From Clostridiaceae bacterium M8S5 (GTDB lineage: Bacteria; Bacillota; Clostridia; Tissierellales; MCWD3), in assembly GCA_029227815.1 (NCBI GenBank), contig CP118523.1, positions 1,426,001 to 1,490,000 on the forward strand: a stretch of 64,000 nt of DNA. The letters run 5' to 3'. How positions within the stretch are numbered: position 1 is the first letter of the stretch; every line of letters begins with the position of its first letter. The translations under genes were made by a program, and so were the position numbers. The notes beneath the pieces are model-generated. The model did no database searches. It saw nothing but the letters and a program-made list of their open reading frames with translations, and was not told the origin of the DNA. Below are positions 29,920 through 38,698 of this stretch, piece after piece.

Positions 29920-30109
29920 ACTACGAATCAAGAGGTTGGGGGTTCAAGTCCTCCTGGGTGCACCAAGTAAAAGATAGAGAGTTGATGGAACAATCGATTT
30001 TCTATTTTTTTTGCATTTTTACAGGTTTATAAGCAATGAAGTACATATATTTGAACGTGAAAATAGTCAAAGCAAATTATATACTTTGACTGTTTTTTTA
30101 GGTCTAAAA
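29920..30109. repeat. attR: direct repeat with tRNA-Arg 3' half
   Basis: 190 bp matching attL (22502-22690). It starts with the 3' half of tRNA-Arg without a 5' half, so it is not a functional tRNA, and includes both terminator hairpins. It represents the host side of the original insertion site. Confidence 0.92.
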
Positions 30110-30150
30110 ATAGTACTTTTATTCTTAGTTTATAAAAAAATCTAGAGATA

Positions 30151-31637
30151 TTAAATATCTGAATTGCAATATATATTTTGTTCTAATGATGCTCGATACT
30201 CCGTAGCTAATATAGTTTTTCTAAATTCTGCGCTTGGGTCAATCTCTGTTATTGTATTTGCTAGCTCGTCTATAGAAACTTTAAAAAATTCTTTTCTATA
30301 GTTTACTTTGTTAACTCTATTATCAGAGAAAATTTTATGCAACTTGTTCTCTAAAGCAGGAGCATCTTCTGAAAATATAAAGCTATGTACATCGAAAGGA
30401 AATGGTACGCTTGCGCTACTGAGTTCCTTAATTCTGTCTAATGGTTCAAGTCTTCTAGTCATTCCAATTTTAAAGATATTACTACCAAATGATCCTATAT
30501 TACTTATAACATATATATTGCCAGCCTTTCCATTTTGCAGATTTATAATAGTTTCTTTTTTCTGATCTACATCTAATAGCATTTGTTCTAGCTTTTCAAT
30601 CCTATCTAATAGTTTTTGACGTTTTTTCATATCAAGTTCATCATTAATTTTAGACTTAATGTTGTTAATTTCTGATTCATATTTTAATTCTTCTTTGGCA
30701 AGCTTTTTCTTTTCTTCTGCGAGTTTTCTTTGTTCAGCCTTTTCTTGAGCAATTTGTTCTTTTAATAATCGTTGTTCTTCTTTATTTCTTTCTCTGGTTA
30801 CATAGTATTGATATTCAATATCTATCAATTGATTGTAAAGGTATTCTACTTCTCTAATAAATTTTGCTGTTGTATTATATATTGTCTTATTACCGTCTAT
30901 TGCAATAGCTAAGTATTTTAAAATCATTTTTTCTAATGATTCTTTGCTCTTGTCAAGATTAGTATATCTAAGGTTTATTATTATATTTTGAAGTTCAGAA
31001 TTAAGTGAAAGAACCATTAGGTTGTATAGTGATTTATTTGTTTTAGTTGTGTACCTATTTTGATAGTCGTTTACTAATTTCTCAATATCTTTTTTTATTT
31101 TAGTGGATTGTTTTTTTAATATTTTAATGTCATCAGAATGTATGGGGAAGTTCACTGCTGGGGCTAATAAATCTAGTTCATATTGACTTATATCATCAAA
31201 ATCATCATAAAGTCTATAAGATTCAATAGAATGTTTGATTGACATGTATGAATTTTTTAAACTTTCAATTTTGGATTTTAAGTTACTTTTTGTTTTATTA
31301 ACCTTTCTACTTGCGATTCTAATTTAAGAAATTTTTGTTTAGTTTCTATCCTTTTAAATTCAGTAACAACGATAGTTTGTGCTAGTGTTTTTTCTTTCTC
31401 AAGTAATTCATTTTTTATTATATTAGCTTCTGTAGTTGCTTTTTCTAAGAGTAAATTTGCATCATCATTAATTTTATTGTTTAAATTAGAGTAATAGTTT
31501 TTGTCAAATTTATATTGCATGAATAAAAGTATAATTCCTATAATTGCAGGAATTATAGCAAGCCACAAACAAAACATGATAGAGATAAAAGGAGTTGATA
31601 AATACCATGGTCTTTTAATAATATATTTATTTTTCAT
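30151..31637 (-). pseudogene. Membrane-anchored coiled-coil protein with T5orf172 (GIY-YIG-like) domain, frameshifted
   Basis: Two frames together give one gene. The first (31637-31278, 119 residues) has two membrane segments (FISIMFCLWLAIIPAIIGIILL) and a coiled coil ending LESQVERLIKQ. The second (starting at ATG 31245, 364 residues) has a DUF4041-like part, a long charged coiled coil (about 160-225) and a C-terminal T5orf172 domain (GNIYVISNIGS, FKIGMTRR, LENKLHKIF, RKEFFKV). The second frame reads on upstream as KSKIESLKNSYMSIKH, continuing the same coiled coil, so a one-base change in the A-run near 31283-31300 most likely split it. Such proteins are common near phage and defence genes; function is unproven. 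Confidence 0.65.
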
Positions 31638-31639
31638 TA

Positions 31640-32290
31640 AATTCCTCCTATACAGTTATATAAAGATTAACATTCCTCCTATTTTTATGTTTGTATACAA
31701 GTAAAATGCCAAATATACTAACCTTTGGGCATATCTAAAAATACCGATGCCTTTTCAGTTTAAACTACTAAAATTTTTTAAAAGAAAACTTATCAACTTC
31801 AGTAGAAATTCAATGATGCTAGAGGTTTTGTTATTAAAGTGTTTAGTTATATAAAAAATTCAAAGCATCACTCCTTTACTTATATGTTATATCAATACCA
31901 TAATTCTACAAAATTAACAGAATTCCTTTTATTTTTACGGTTTTAAAAAGTATTTTGTATTAAAGAATTATGAAAAATAATATGATTGACAAATATATAT
32001 ATTTTAAATAAACTAATGATAAGATATTAGCTATTTTATTTATGTTTAATTGTTATAGGTTAATTTTTATTAATGTCTATTTAAGAAAAGAATTTTACAA
32101 ATATATATTAATAAAATTTTGCCAATTATATTATAGCCATAATATAATTAGTAATTGTTTATATAAAACATAAAAAAAGTAAGCTTAACTTTAGATATTA
32201 TTGAGAAAAGAATAAAAATATGGTAAAATACAAATAAGAAATCTTTTCTCTCAAAACCTATATATACCATAGTCCATTTTTTTTACCTGA
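31640..32290. other. Long intergenic stretch, no gene seen
   Basis: About 650 bp, very AT-rich, with stops in all frames. I see no RNA gene, repeat array or convincing promoter; the regulatory sites of the amylase gene follow it. Confidence 0.5.
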
Positions 32291-32293
32291 TTA

Positions 32294-32307
32294 TGAAACC
32301 GTTTGCA
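32294..32307. promoter_or_regulatory. CcpA cre site 1
   Basis: TGAAACCGTTTGCA matches the cre consensus TGWNANCGNTNWCA at 13 of 14 positions, 244 bp upstream of the amylase start. Confidence 0.65.
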
Positions 32308-32419
32308 AACATAAAATGTAAATTTATATTTATTATAATTTAGTTCGACACATATTGCGTTTTTTTCACAAAAATTATATTGAAAGTATTATTTTTAATA
32401 TAATTTTTACTACAAATCA

Positions 32420-32433
32420 TGAAAACGGTTTCA
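32420..32433. promoter_or_regulatory. CcpA cre site 2
   Basis: TGAAAACGGTTTCA matches the cre consensus at every position and is itself nearly palindromic. It lies just downstream of a TATAAT box (32399-32404) with no clear -35, so catabolite repression of the amylase gene is expected. Confidence 0.8.
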
Positions 32434-32537
32434 CTAATTTGGGCAATTTTCTAATTTATATATTTTTATTTAGTTTTTATAAAAGAGATTGGAGAGATTT
32501 CAAAATCTTATTTTTATAATTGAAGGAGGATTTAGTT

Positions 32538-34040
32538 ATGAAAAAGAAAGCCGTTTTATCTTTAGTTTTGATTGCATTATTATCTATCAACAGTTGCATG
32601 GTTTTCGGTAGTTTTAATGGAACTATAATGCAATATTTTGAGTGGTATAATTCAAACGATGGACAGCATTGGAACAAGGTAGCAAATGATGCAAAACATT
32701 TAAGTGATCTTGGAATAACTGCTGTTTGGTTACCGCCAGCATATAAAGGACATAGTGGAATTAATGATGTTGGTTATGGAGTATATGATCTTTATGATTT
32801 AGGTGAATTTAATCAAAAAGGTACTGTTAGAACAAAGTATGGAACTAAAGATCAATATCTTAACGCTATAAACCAATTGCATAAAAATAATGTACAAGTA
32901 TACGCAGATATAGTATTGAATCATAAAATGGGCAATGATTACAATGAAAATATAACAGTTACTGAAGTAAATCCTCGTAATAGGTATGAAAATTATAGTA
33001 CATTCACAAAGAATTGCCCAACGGGATATACATTCCCAGGACGTAATGGAAAATATTCAACTTTTACATGGAATCATACTCATTTTGATGGTATTGATGA
33101 TTACGGAAAGATATATCGTATTTATGGTAGAAGCTGGGACAATAATGTAGATTGGGAAAATGGAAACTATGACTATCTGATGGGAGCAGACCTTGATATG
33201 CAAAACTCTACAGTTGTTAATGAACTAAAAAATTGGGGTAATTGGTATACAAGCTTTGCTAAATTAGATGGATATAGAGTAGATGCTATTAAGCATATTA
33301 GTACAGATTTCTATAGCGATTGGCTTGATAATCAACGTAGTGTTTCAGGTAAAGAACTTTTTACTGTAGGAGAATATTGGAGCGCTGATTTAAGTAGACT
33401 TGAAAATTACCTTAAAAAAACTAATTATAAAATGAGCCTTTTTGATGTACCTCTTCATTCACAGTTTGTATCTATATCTTATGGGAACGGTAATTTTGAT
33501 ATGGGTTCATTAGGACAAAATACATTAACAAAAAAGCATAGTACAAAATCTGTTACTTTTGTTGACAATCACGATAGTCAGCCAGGCCAAATGCTTGGAC
33601 CTAGTGTAAATGAATGGTTTAAACCGCAAGCTTATGCATATATATTAACTAGACAAGAAGGATATCCGTGTGTATTCTACGGAGATTATTACGGAGTTAG
33701 TGAGCCAGGAAAAACTATAGCATCTATAAAAGAAAGACTAGATGTATTATTAAAGGTTAGAAAGGATTTAGCTTTTGGTTATCAACGAGATTATTTTGAC
33801 CATAAAGATATAATAGGATGGACAAGAGAGGGAGATTCTGAACATCATAAATCTGGAATAGCTGTTCTACTTAACGATGGTCCACAGGGAAGCAAATGGA
33901 TGTGTGTTGGAAAAAAACATGCTGGAAAAGTTTTTTATGATATAACAGGAAATTCGTCTCATACTGTTACTATAAACAATGATGGATGGGCCGAATTTAA
34001 AGTAGGTGGGGGATCTTACTCTGTTTATGTTATTCGTTAA
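32538..34040 (+). CDS. Secreted alpha-amylase, liquefying (BLA/BSTA-like) type
   Basis: 500 residues from ATG 32538 with GGAGGA 7 nt upstream. A signal peptide (MKKKAVLSLVLIALLSINSC) ends near residue 24 and the mature protein opens NGTIMQYFEWY, the start typical of Bacillus liquefying alpha-amylases. GH13 motifs: DIVLNHKMG, GYRVDAIKHIS (nucleophile Asp), VGEYWS (acid/base Glu) and VDNHDSQPGQ. It cuts starch outside the cell; the products would enter by the MalEFG system encoded upstream in this window. Two cre sites precede it and a perfect terminator follows. The Cys in the signal region does not form a canonical lipobox. Confidence 0.93.
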   Translation: MKKKAVLSLVLIALLSINSCMVFGSFNGTIMQYFEWYNSNDGQHWNKVANDAKHLSDLGITAVWLPPAYKGHSGINDVGYGVYDLYDLGEFNQKGTVRTKYGTKDQYLNAINQLHKNNVQVYADIVLNHKMGNDYNENITVTEVNPRNRYENYSTFTKNCPTGYTFPGRNGKYSTFTWNHTHFDGIDDYGKIYRIYGRSWDNNVDWENGNYDYLMGADLDMQNSTVVNELKNWGNWYTSFAKLDGYRVDAIKHISTDFYSDWLDNQRSVSGKELFTVGEYWSADLSRLENYLKKTNYKMSLFDVPLHSQFVSISYGNGNFDMGSLGQNTLTKKHSTKSVTFVDNHDSQPGQMLGPSVNEWFKPQAYAYILTRQEGYPCVFYGDYYGVSEPGKTIASIKERLDVLLKVRKDLAFGYQRDYFDHKDIIGWTREGDSEHHKSGIAVLLNDGPQGSKWMCVGKKHAGKVFYDITGNSSHTVTINNDGWAEFKVGGGSYSVYVIR

Positions 34041-34082
34041 AAAGTCATTCTATGGCTTTAGTTAATAAATACCCCTTAGCAA

Positions 34083-34117
34083 CGAAAAGAGCGAATATTT
34101 TTAAATCGCTCTTTTCG
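34083..34117 (+). terminator. Terminator of the amylase gene
   Basis: Perfect 12-bp stem CGAAAAGAGCGA (34083-34094) / TCGCTCTTTTCG (34106-34117) with an 11-nt A/T loop. It lacks a long T-run after the stem. Confidence 0.75.
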
Positions 34118-34280
34118 CATATATTTAAATAACATTTTATAAAAATAATGGATTAATAAAGAAATAATATGTTTGACAAATAACTTGGTATTACTTAAAA
34201 TATTCATAAGATATCTAATTAGTATTAATTGATTAATAAAAATGTTAAAGTTTGTTGCTAGATTATAAAGGAGCGAAAGT

Positions 34281-35966
34281 ATGAAAATATTAACCATAGT
34301 AGTAGTTGTTGTTGCTATATACATATTCATTGTAGTAAGAAATAAAGCAAGAAATAAAAAAGCATTAAAAGAGATACAATTTAGGTTTGGCAAAAAAGTT
34401 CAGAGAAAAAAATATAGTTGTAAAGAAATAGAGTACTACTGGAAAGAGCGCACTAAAAATATAAATGATGATGAAAAAATAGATGATATTACTTGGAATG
34501 ATCTTGATATGGATAATGTATTTATGAGGATGAATGATTGTAATTCTTATGTAGGAGAGCAGATATTGTATTCAAGATTACATTGTATACCTAAAGGTGA
34601 TAGTAGTACCAAAATATTTGAGGATAAAATGGCGTTTTTTTCATCTAAAATTGAAGAAAGAAGTAAGATACAGCTCTTACTAAATAGCTTAGGGAAATAT
34701 AAAGATAATTATAATCTTCCTATATTTTTAGCTAATTTAAATTTAAATAGAATACTGAATATATGGAAGTATAAAATGTTGCAAGTATTATTAATTTTAT
34801 CGATAATATTTCCTATAGTTATGCAAGATACTAAATACTTCTTAATAACGTCAATGGTATTTGCATTAAATGTGATGGTTTATTGTCTTAGTAAAGCTAA
34901 GTATGAACTTAATCTTGATATGTTAGAGCATGTAGTTGCGATAGTAAATGTTGCAAATAAAATATCTAATAATAAAGAATTTTCTTATGAAAGCACGTTT
35001 GGTGATTTAAAGAAAAAAACTATACCATTTAAAAAGATAACGAAAATGCTTGCATTTATAAAATTCAAAAAGGATGCGTCTATATCAGGAGATGTTTTTG
35101 CACTATTATATGATTATATAATAGGGGCAACAATGTGGGATATTGTTGCATATAACAATATTATTGATCTATTAGAAAATAAAAGAGAAGAATTCATGGA
35201 GTTATTTGAAGCTTTAGGAGAGATAGATGCTACTATATCAGTTGCTTCATTTAGAAAGAGTTTACCGTTTTTCTGTAGACCAACATATGTTAAAAAGCAT
35301 GAATTGAATATGGAAAAATTATATCATCCTCTGATAGATGAACCTGTTTGTAATACAGTCAATATAAAAAATAGTTCTATTATAACAGGGTCAAATGCAT
35401 CAGGTAAATCTACGTATATTAAAGCTGTATCAATTAATATTATTTTAGGACAAAATATAAATACTTGCATGGCTGAGAAGATATCTTTTCCAAGAGCTTA
35501 TGTTATTACATCTATGGCTGTTAGAGATGATTTAATGGCGGGTGATAGTTATTTTATAAAAGAAATCAAATATCTTAAGCGAATAGTTGAGCGGGCTAAT
35601 CAAGGTAGATTTATGGTTTGTGTAATAGATGAAATACTTAGAGGCACAAATACAGAAGAGAGAATTGCATCTTCAGCTTCAGTTATGAGCTTTTTGAAAA
35701 GTAAGAATTGTATTGCTATAGTTGCTTCACACGATTTTGAGTTAACACAGATACTTGCAGGTCAGTATGATAACTATCATTTTACAGAAAAAATAAACTC
35801 AAATGACATAGTGTTTGATTATAAAATCCATGAAGGTGCTTCTAATTCAAAGAACGCAATAAAACTTTTAAAATATGTTGGTTTTCCAGATAAAATAATC
35901 AAAGAAGCTCAAACGTTTAATTATAATGAAATTAATATATCTAGAGATCGCTTAGCAAAAGGCTAA
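34281..35966 (+). CDS. Membrane-anchored MutS-like ATPase
   Basis: 561 residues. One N-terminal membrane helix (ILTIVVVVVAIYIFIVV) and a hydrophobic pair near 165-215 are followed by a MutS core/lever region and a C-terminal MutS domain V ATPase: Walker A GSNASGKST (near 370), Walker B VCVIDEILRGTN (near 450) and the His of VASHDFELT. There is no mismatch-recognition domain I and no Smr domain, so it is not MutS or MutS2 proper. Members of this membrane-bound MutS-related group are common in Firmicutes and their role is unclear. It leads a short operon with the next two genes (15-bp gap, then a 4-bp overlap). Confidence 0.8.
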   Translation: MKILTIVVVVVAIYIFIVVRNKARNKKALKEIQFRFGKKVQRKKYSCKEIEYYWKERTKNINDDEKIDDITWNDLDMDNVFMRMNDCNSYVGEQILYSRLHCIPKGDSSTKIFEDKMAFFSSKIEERSKIQLLLNSLGKYKDNYNLPIFLANLNLNRILNIWKYKMLQVLLILSIIFPIVMQDTKYFLITSMVFALNVMVYCLSKAKYELNLDMLEHVVAIVNVANKISNNKEFSYESTFGDLKKKTIPFKKITKMLAFIKFKKDASISGDVFALLYDYIIGATMWDIVAYNNIIDLLENKREEFMELFEALGEIDATISVASFRKSLPFFCRPTYVKKHELNMEKLYHPLIDEPVCNTVNIKNSSIITGSNASGKSTYIKAVSINIILGQNINTCMAEKISFPRAYVITSMAVRDDLMAGDSYFIKEIKYLKRIVERANQGRFMVCVIDEILRGTNTEERIASSASVMSFLKSKNCIAIVASHDFELTQILAGQYDNYHFTEKINSNDIVFDYKIHEGASNSKNAIKLLKYVGFPDKIIKEAQTFNYNEINISRDRLAKG

Positions 35967-35981
35967 GAACAGGAGCTAAAA

Positions 35982-36593
35982 ATGATTATACTAAATGGCG
36001 GTTCATATTATCCTGAATCACTACAAATTGATAAAGAATGGACAAGGCATATTTCTAAGCAAGATTTGATATCGTTTATTCCTTCTGCTACTGTTAGATC
36101 AAAAGAAGAATATCTAGTCTTTTTTAAAAAATATATGAAGAATTATGAATTAACTAATATTATATCCCTTGATTTATATGAAATTGGATGGAAAGAGAAA
36201 TTGAAGAAATCTAAAGTAATATTTATAGCAGGTGGAAACACATATAAATTACTTGATATAGTAAGGCAATCCGGATTTGATGAGTTTATTAGAGATAGGC
36301 ATGAGGATAAAATTATAATAGGAAATAGTGCAGGAGCGGTTATCATGGGATTAGATATAGTTACAGCTAATAGTAATGATATAATTGGATTATCGAATAC
36401 TAAGGGTATGGGTTTAGTCAATTATTCTATATGTCCTCATTATACGAGTCATAAATATGCTAAATTATTAGATAAATCTAATAAACTAAAACATGAAATA
36501 ATAGGGTTACCAGAGGAGTCCGCTATAATAATCGATGGCGATAAGGAGCATATAATTAATGAAATAGAAATAATAAAGGGGTGTAAAAAATGA
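35982..36593 (+). CDS. Peptidase S51 family protein (dipeptidase E-like)
   Basis: 203 residues. The nucleophile elbow GNSAGAVIMG (Ser near 116) and FIAGGNTYKLL are marks of peptidase family S51, which includes aspartyl dipeptidase PepE and cyanophycinase. No signal peptide. It probably removes N-terminal Asp from small peptides or acts on a related substrate in the cytoplasm. AGGAG precedes the ATG, and its stop overlaps the next start (ATGA). Confidence 0.8.
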   Translation: MIILNGGSYYPESLQIDKEWTRHISKQDLISFIPSATVRSKEEYLVFFKKYMKNYELTNIISLDLYEIGWKEKLKKSKVIFIAGGNTYKLLDIVRQSGFDEFIRDRHEDKIIIGNSAGAVIMGLDIVTANSNDIIGLSNTKGMGLVNYSICPHYTSHKYAKLLDKSNKLKHEIIGLPEESAIIIDGDKEHIINEIEIIKGCKK

Positions 36594-37126
36594 AAAAAAC
36601 ACATAATGAATTAATTGATGGCATAAAAGCTTTGCCTCCATTTCCAGTCGTATTTGTAACGGTAGGGAAAAATATAATGGTAGCAGGTGCATTTCATTTT
36701 TTTTCTTATAATCCCCCATCAGTAATGGTTGGTATAAAGCCAGAAAAATATACATATGAGTTGATAAAATCAATGAAAGAATTTGCTATAAATATACCTA
36801 GTAAGGAACAGCTTGACAGTATAAAAATATGTGGAAGTCTATCAGGGCGAAAAGAAGATAATAAATATGAGCGAGCAGGGTTGACACATAAGCAAGGTAA
36901 TAAGATTAATAGCTATATAGTTAATGAATGTAGTGTAAATTTAGAGTGTGAGGTTGTACATGAGATAGACTTTGACGGTAGCCATAAATGGTTTATAGGC
37001 GAAATAAAACAAGTACATGTAGATGAAAATTATAGAAGAAGCGATACTTTGATGTTCTGGCTTGGGCAATTTAGAGAAGTAGGCGCTTTGATAGAGGGAA
37101 GGAAGGATGAAGATATATTTTTATAA
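36590..37126 (+). CDS. Flavin reductase family protein (FMN-binding)
   Basis: 178 residues with the split-barrel plan of the flavin reductase/DIM6-NTAB family: FPVVFVTVGKNIMVAGAFHF at the start, FAINIPSKEQ and NLECEVVHEID in the middle. Usual for the family, which binds FMN and reduces flavins or acts on small molecules. The gene overlaps the S51 gene by 4 bp. A GNAT gene follows after 29 bp. Substrate unknown. Confidence 0.8.
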   Translation: MKKTHNELIDGIKALPPFPVVFVTVGKNIMVAGAFHFFSYNPPSVMVGIKPEKYTYELIKSMKEFAINIPSKEQLDSIKICGSLSGRKEDNKYERAGLTHKQGNKINSYIVNECSVNLECEVVHEIDFDGSHKWFIGEIKQVHVDENYRRSDTLMFWLGQFREVGALIEGRKDEDIFL

Positions 37127-37155
37127 AATTGCTAATAAAAGGATAGGAGTATGTT

Positions 37156-37638
37156 ATGAATGTTAATGTAAAACTTCAAAAATGTACAGATAAAGATATA
37201 ATAATGAATTTATATCCACTATATTTGCATGATTTATCTCACTATAATAAAGAGGATGTTAATGAAAAAGGCAAATATGAATATGATGAGATAAATTTAT
37301 ATTGGCAAAAGGACAACATGCATCCATTACTCATAAAGGTTAATGACTGTATAGCTGGATTTGTATTATTAACTGAAAGAGTTTATGTTAGAAAAGGATG
37401 TGATTATTGCATACAGGAATTCTTTGTTCTAAGGAGATATCGAAAAGTTGGTATTGGACAAAAAGTATTTAAAGAACTTATTAAACAGTTTAAAGGGAGA
37501 TACTGTCTTTTAGTACTTAAAGAAAATGTGACTGCATTGAAATTCTGGACTAATAATTATAAGATTAACGATATTAAGTACGAAGAAGGGGATTTTGAAA
37601 AAGATAACAAGGCATATTATCATGAATTTTGTTTATAA
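37156..37638 (+). CDS. GNAT-family N-acetyltransferase
   Basis: 160 residues. The acetyl-CoA-binding region is visible as FVLRRYRKVGIGQKVFKELI (R-x-x-G-x-G near 98-103), followed by LKENVTALKFWTNN, the usual GNAT C-terminal pattern. The acceptor substrate cannot be read. Last gene of the small operon; a strong terminator follows. Confidence 0.82.
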   Translation: MNVNVKLQKCTDKDIIMNLYPLYLHDLSHYNKEDVNEKGKYEYDEINLYWQKDNMHPLLIKVNDCIAGFVLLTERVYVRKGCDYCIQEFFVLRRYRKVGIGQKVFKELIKQFKGRYCLLVLKENVTALKFWTNNYKINDIKYEEGDFEKDNKAYYHEFCL

Positions 37639-37650
37639 ATATATAAAGAC

Positions 37651-37689
37651 AAAAAAGAAAATCAAATACGATTTTCTTTTTTTTTTCTA
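37651..37689 (+). terminator. Terminator before the siderophore cluster
   Basis: A 13-bp A/T-rich stem (37651-37663 with 37670-37682), 6-nt loop, then more T residues. Confidence 0.75.
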
Positions 37690-37808
37690 TAAATTAATAT
37701 ATAAAAAATAAGAACCATATTTCTAACTAGGCATATCCAAGCAATTTACAACACAATTACCATAAAAAAGAATACAAATAAAATATAAATTGCATAAAAT
37801 TATTAATA

Positions 37809-37837
37809 TTGACAAATAGTGAAAAAACTATTATAAT
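37809..37837 (+). promoter_or_regulatory. Sigma-A promoter of the siderophore operon
   Basis: TTGACA (37809-37814), 17-nt spacer, TATAAT (37832-37837), full consensus. Start of transcription is expected near 37844, directly before the Fur box. Confidence 0.9.
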
Positions 37838-37848
37838 AGTTACAGCAT

Positions 37849-37867
37849 AATAATGATAATCATTATC
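37849..37867. promoter_or_regulatory. Fur box
   Basis: AATAATGATAATCATTATC matches the 19-bp Fur consensus at 18 positions. Placed just after the predicted +1, it marks the biosynthesis operon as iron-repressed. Confidence 0.9.
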
Positions 37868-38635
37868 AAATTAGGAGGTGGGACTATCAACAACCAAGAT
37901 TTTTATAAAAAGTGGTTTCCTTTTGAAACAGGATTAAAAGAGAAAAATAAAATAACATTGTATTGTTTTCATCATGCAGGAGGAAGTGCATCCGTATTTA
38001 GAAGATGGATATCTAAAAAGAATGATATAAATATTATTTCTGTTGAGTTGCCAGGGAAGGGAACCAGAATGGATGAACAGTTCATAGAAGATATGGATTT
38101 ATTAGCCGACCAATTGGCAGATGCTATTATATTTAAAAGTCAAGATAGCCAATTTTGTTTTTTTGGACATAGCATGGGAGCTGTTATTGCATTTAAAGTA
38201 GCATATAGACTTAAGATAAGGTACAATGTTGAGCCTATAAAATTAATTGTTGCAGGCAGACATGCTCCATATGAACCTAATCCAGACGAGTTCAAAAGCT
38301 ATATGGATGATGATGCATTAATAAAAGAAATGAAGAAAATAAATGCTACATCAAAACAAATACTAGAAAATAAAGAATTAATGGAATTTTTGTTACCTAT
38401 AATAAGAAATGATTATAGATTACATGAAAGTTTCAAGTACCAAGGCGAAGTACTTAGCATACCTATTATTGCACATGCTGGTAAAAATGATATAGATGCT
38501 AATAAAGAAGTTATGGAAAAATGGAGAACAATGACTAGTAAAGATTTCACATTAAGGGAATTTGAAGGAAAACACTTTTTTATTTATGACTTAGGAGAGG
38601 AATATATTAATGAGCTAATAAAAGATATAGCTTAG
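37853..38635 (+). CDS. Type II thioesterase of the siderophore cluster (YbtT/PchC-like)
   Basis: Up to 260 residues, alpha/beta hydrolase. CFHHAGGSASVF (oxyanion region), FFGHSMGAVIAF (nucleophile Ser in GHSMG) and the late GKHFFIYD (catalytic His) are those of editing thioesterases that clear misprimed carrier domains in NRPS lines. The only in-frame ATG lies inside the Fur box without a ribosome binding site; GGAGG at 37874-37878 is instead followed exactly 7 nt later by an in-frame ATC (37886), giving a protein starting at INNQDFYKKWFP. An unusual AUC start is therefore possible. First gene of the operon. Confidence 0.88.
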   Translation: MIIIIKLGGGTINNQDFYKKWFPFETGLKEKNKITLYCFHHAGGSASVFRRWISKKNDINIISVELPGKGTRMDEQFIEDMDLLADQLADAIIFKSQDSQFCFFGHSMGAVIAFKVAYRLKIRYNVEPIKLIVAGRHAPYEPNPDEFKSYMDDDALIKEMKKINATSKQILENKELMEFLLPIIRNDYRLHESFKYQGEVLSIPIIAHAGKNDIDANKEVMEKWRTMTSKDFTLREFEGKHFFIYDLGEEYINELIKDIA

Positions 38636-38698
38636 TTTTTTATGAAGATACATATCATCTAGTAGAAGGGAGGAATAAATATTATTACAGAAGCTCAA

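Larger units (their letters stand above)
22502..30109. mobile_element. Inovirus-like integrated element (filamentous phage gene content)
   Basis: A 7.4-kb unit bounded by ~190-bp direct repeats in tRNA-Arg; recombination between them would release a 7418-bp circle, a normal inovirus genome size. Leftward gene order from the repressor end: small ORF, hairpin, candidate ssDNA-binding protein, small membrane protein, pVIII-like coat, pIII-like protein, pVI-like protein, Zot/pI ATPase, small ORF, RstA-like Rep, tyrosine integrase; an XRE repressor is transcribed divergently. The Zot, Rep and coat-protein set is the hallmark of Inoviridae. All core modules look intact, so the element may be active (inference). 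Confidence 0.88.

Noticed and set aside
29920..29965. Second tRNA-Arg gene
   Set aside because: Only the 3' half is present; it is the attR copy.
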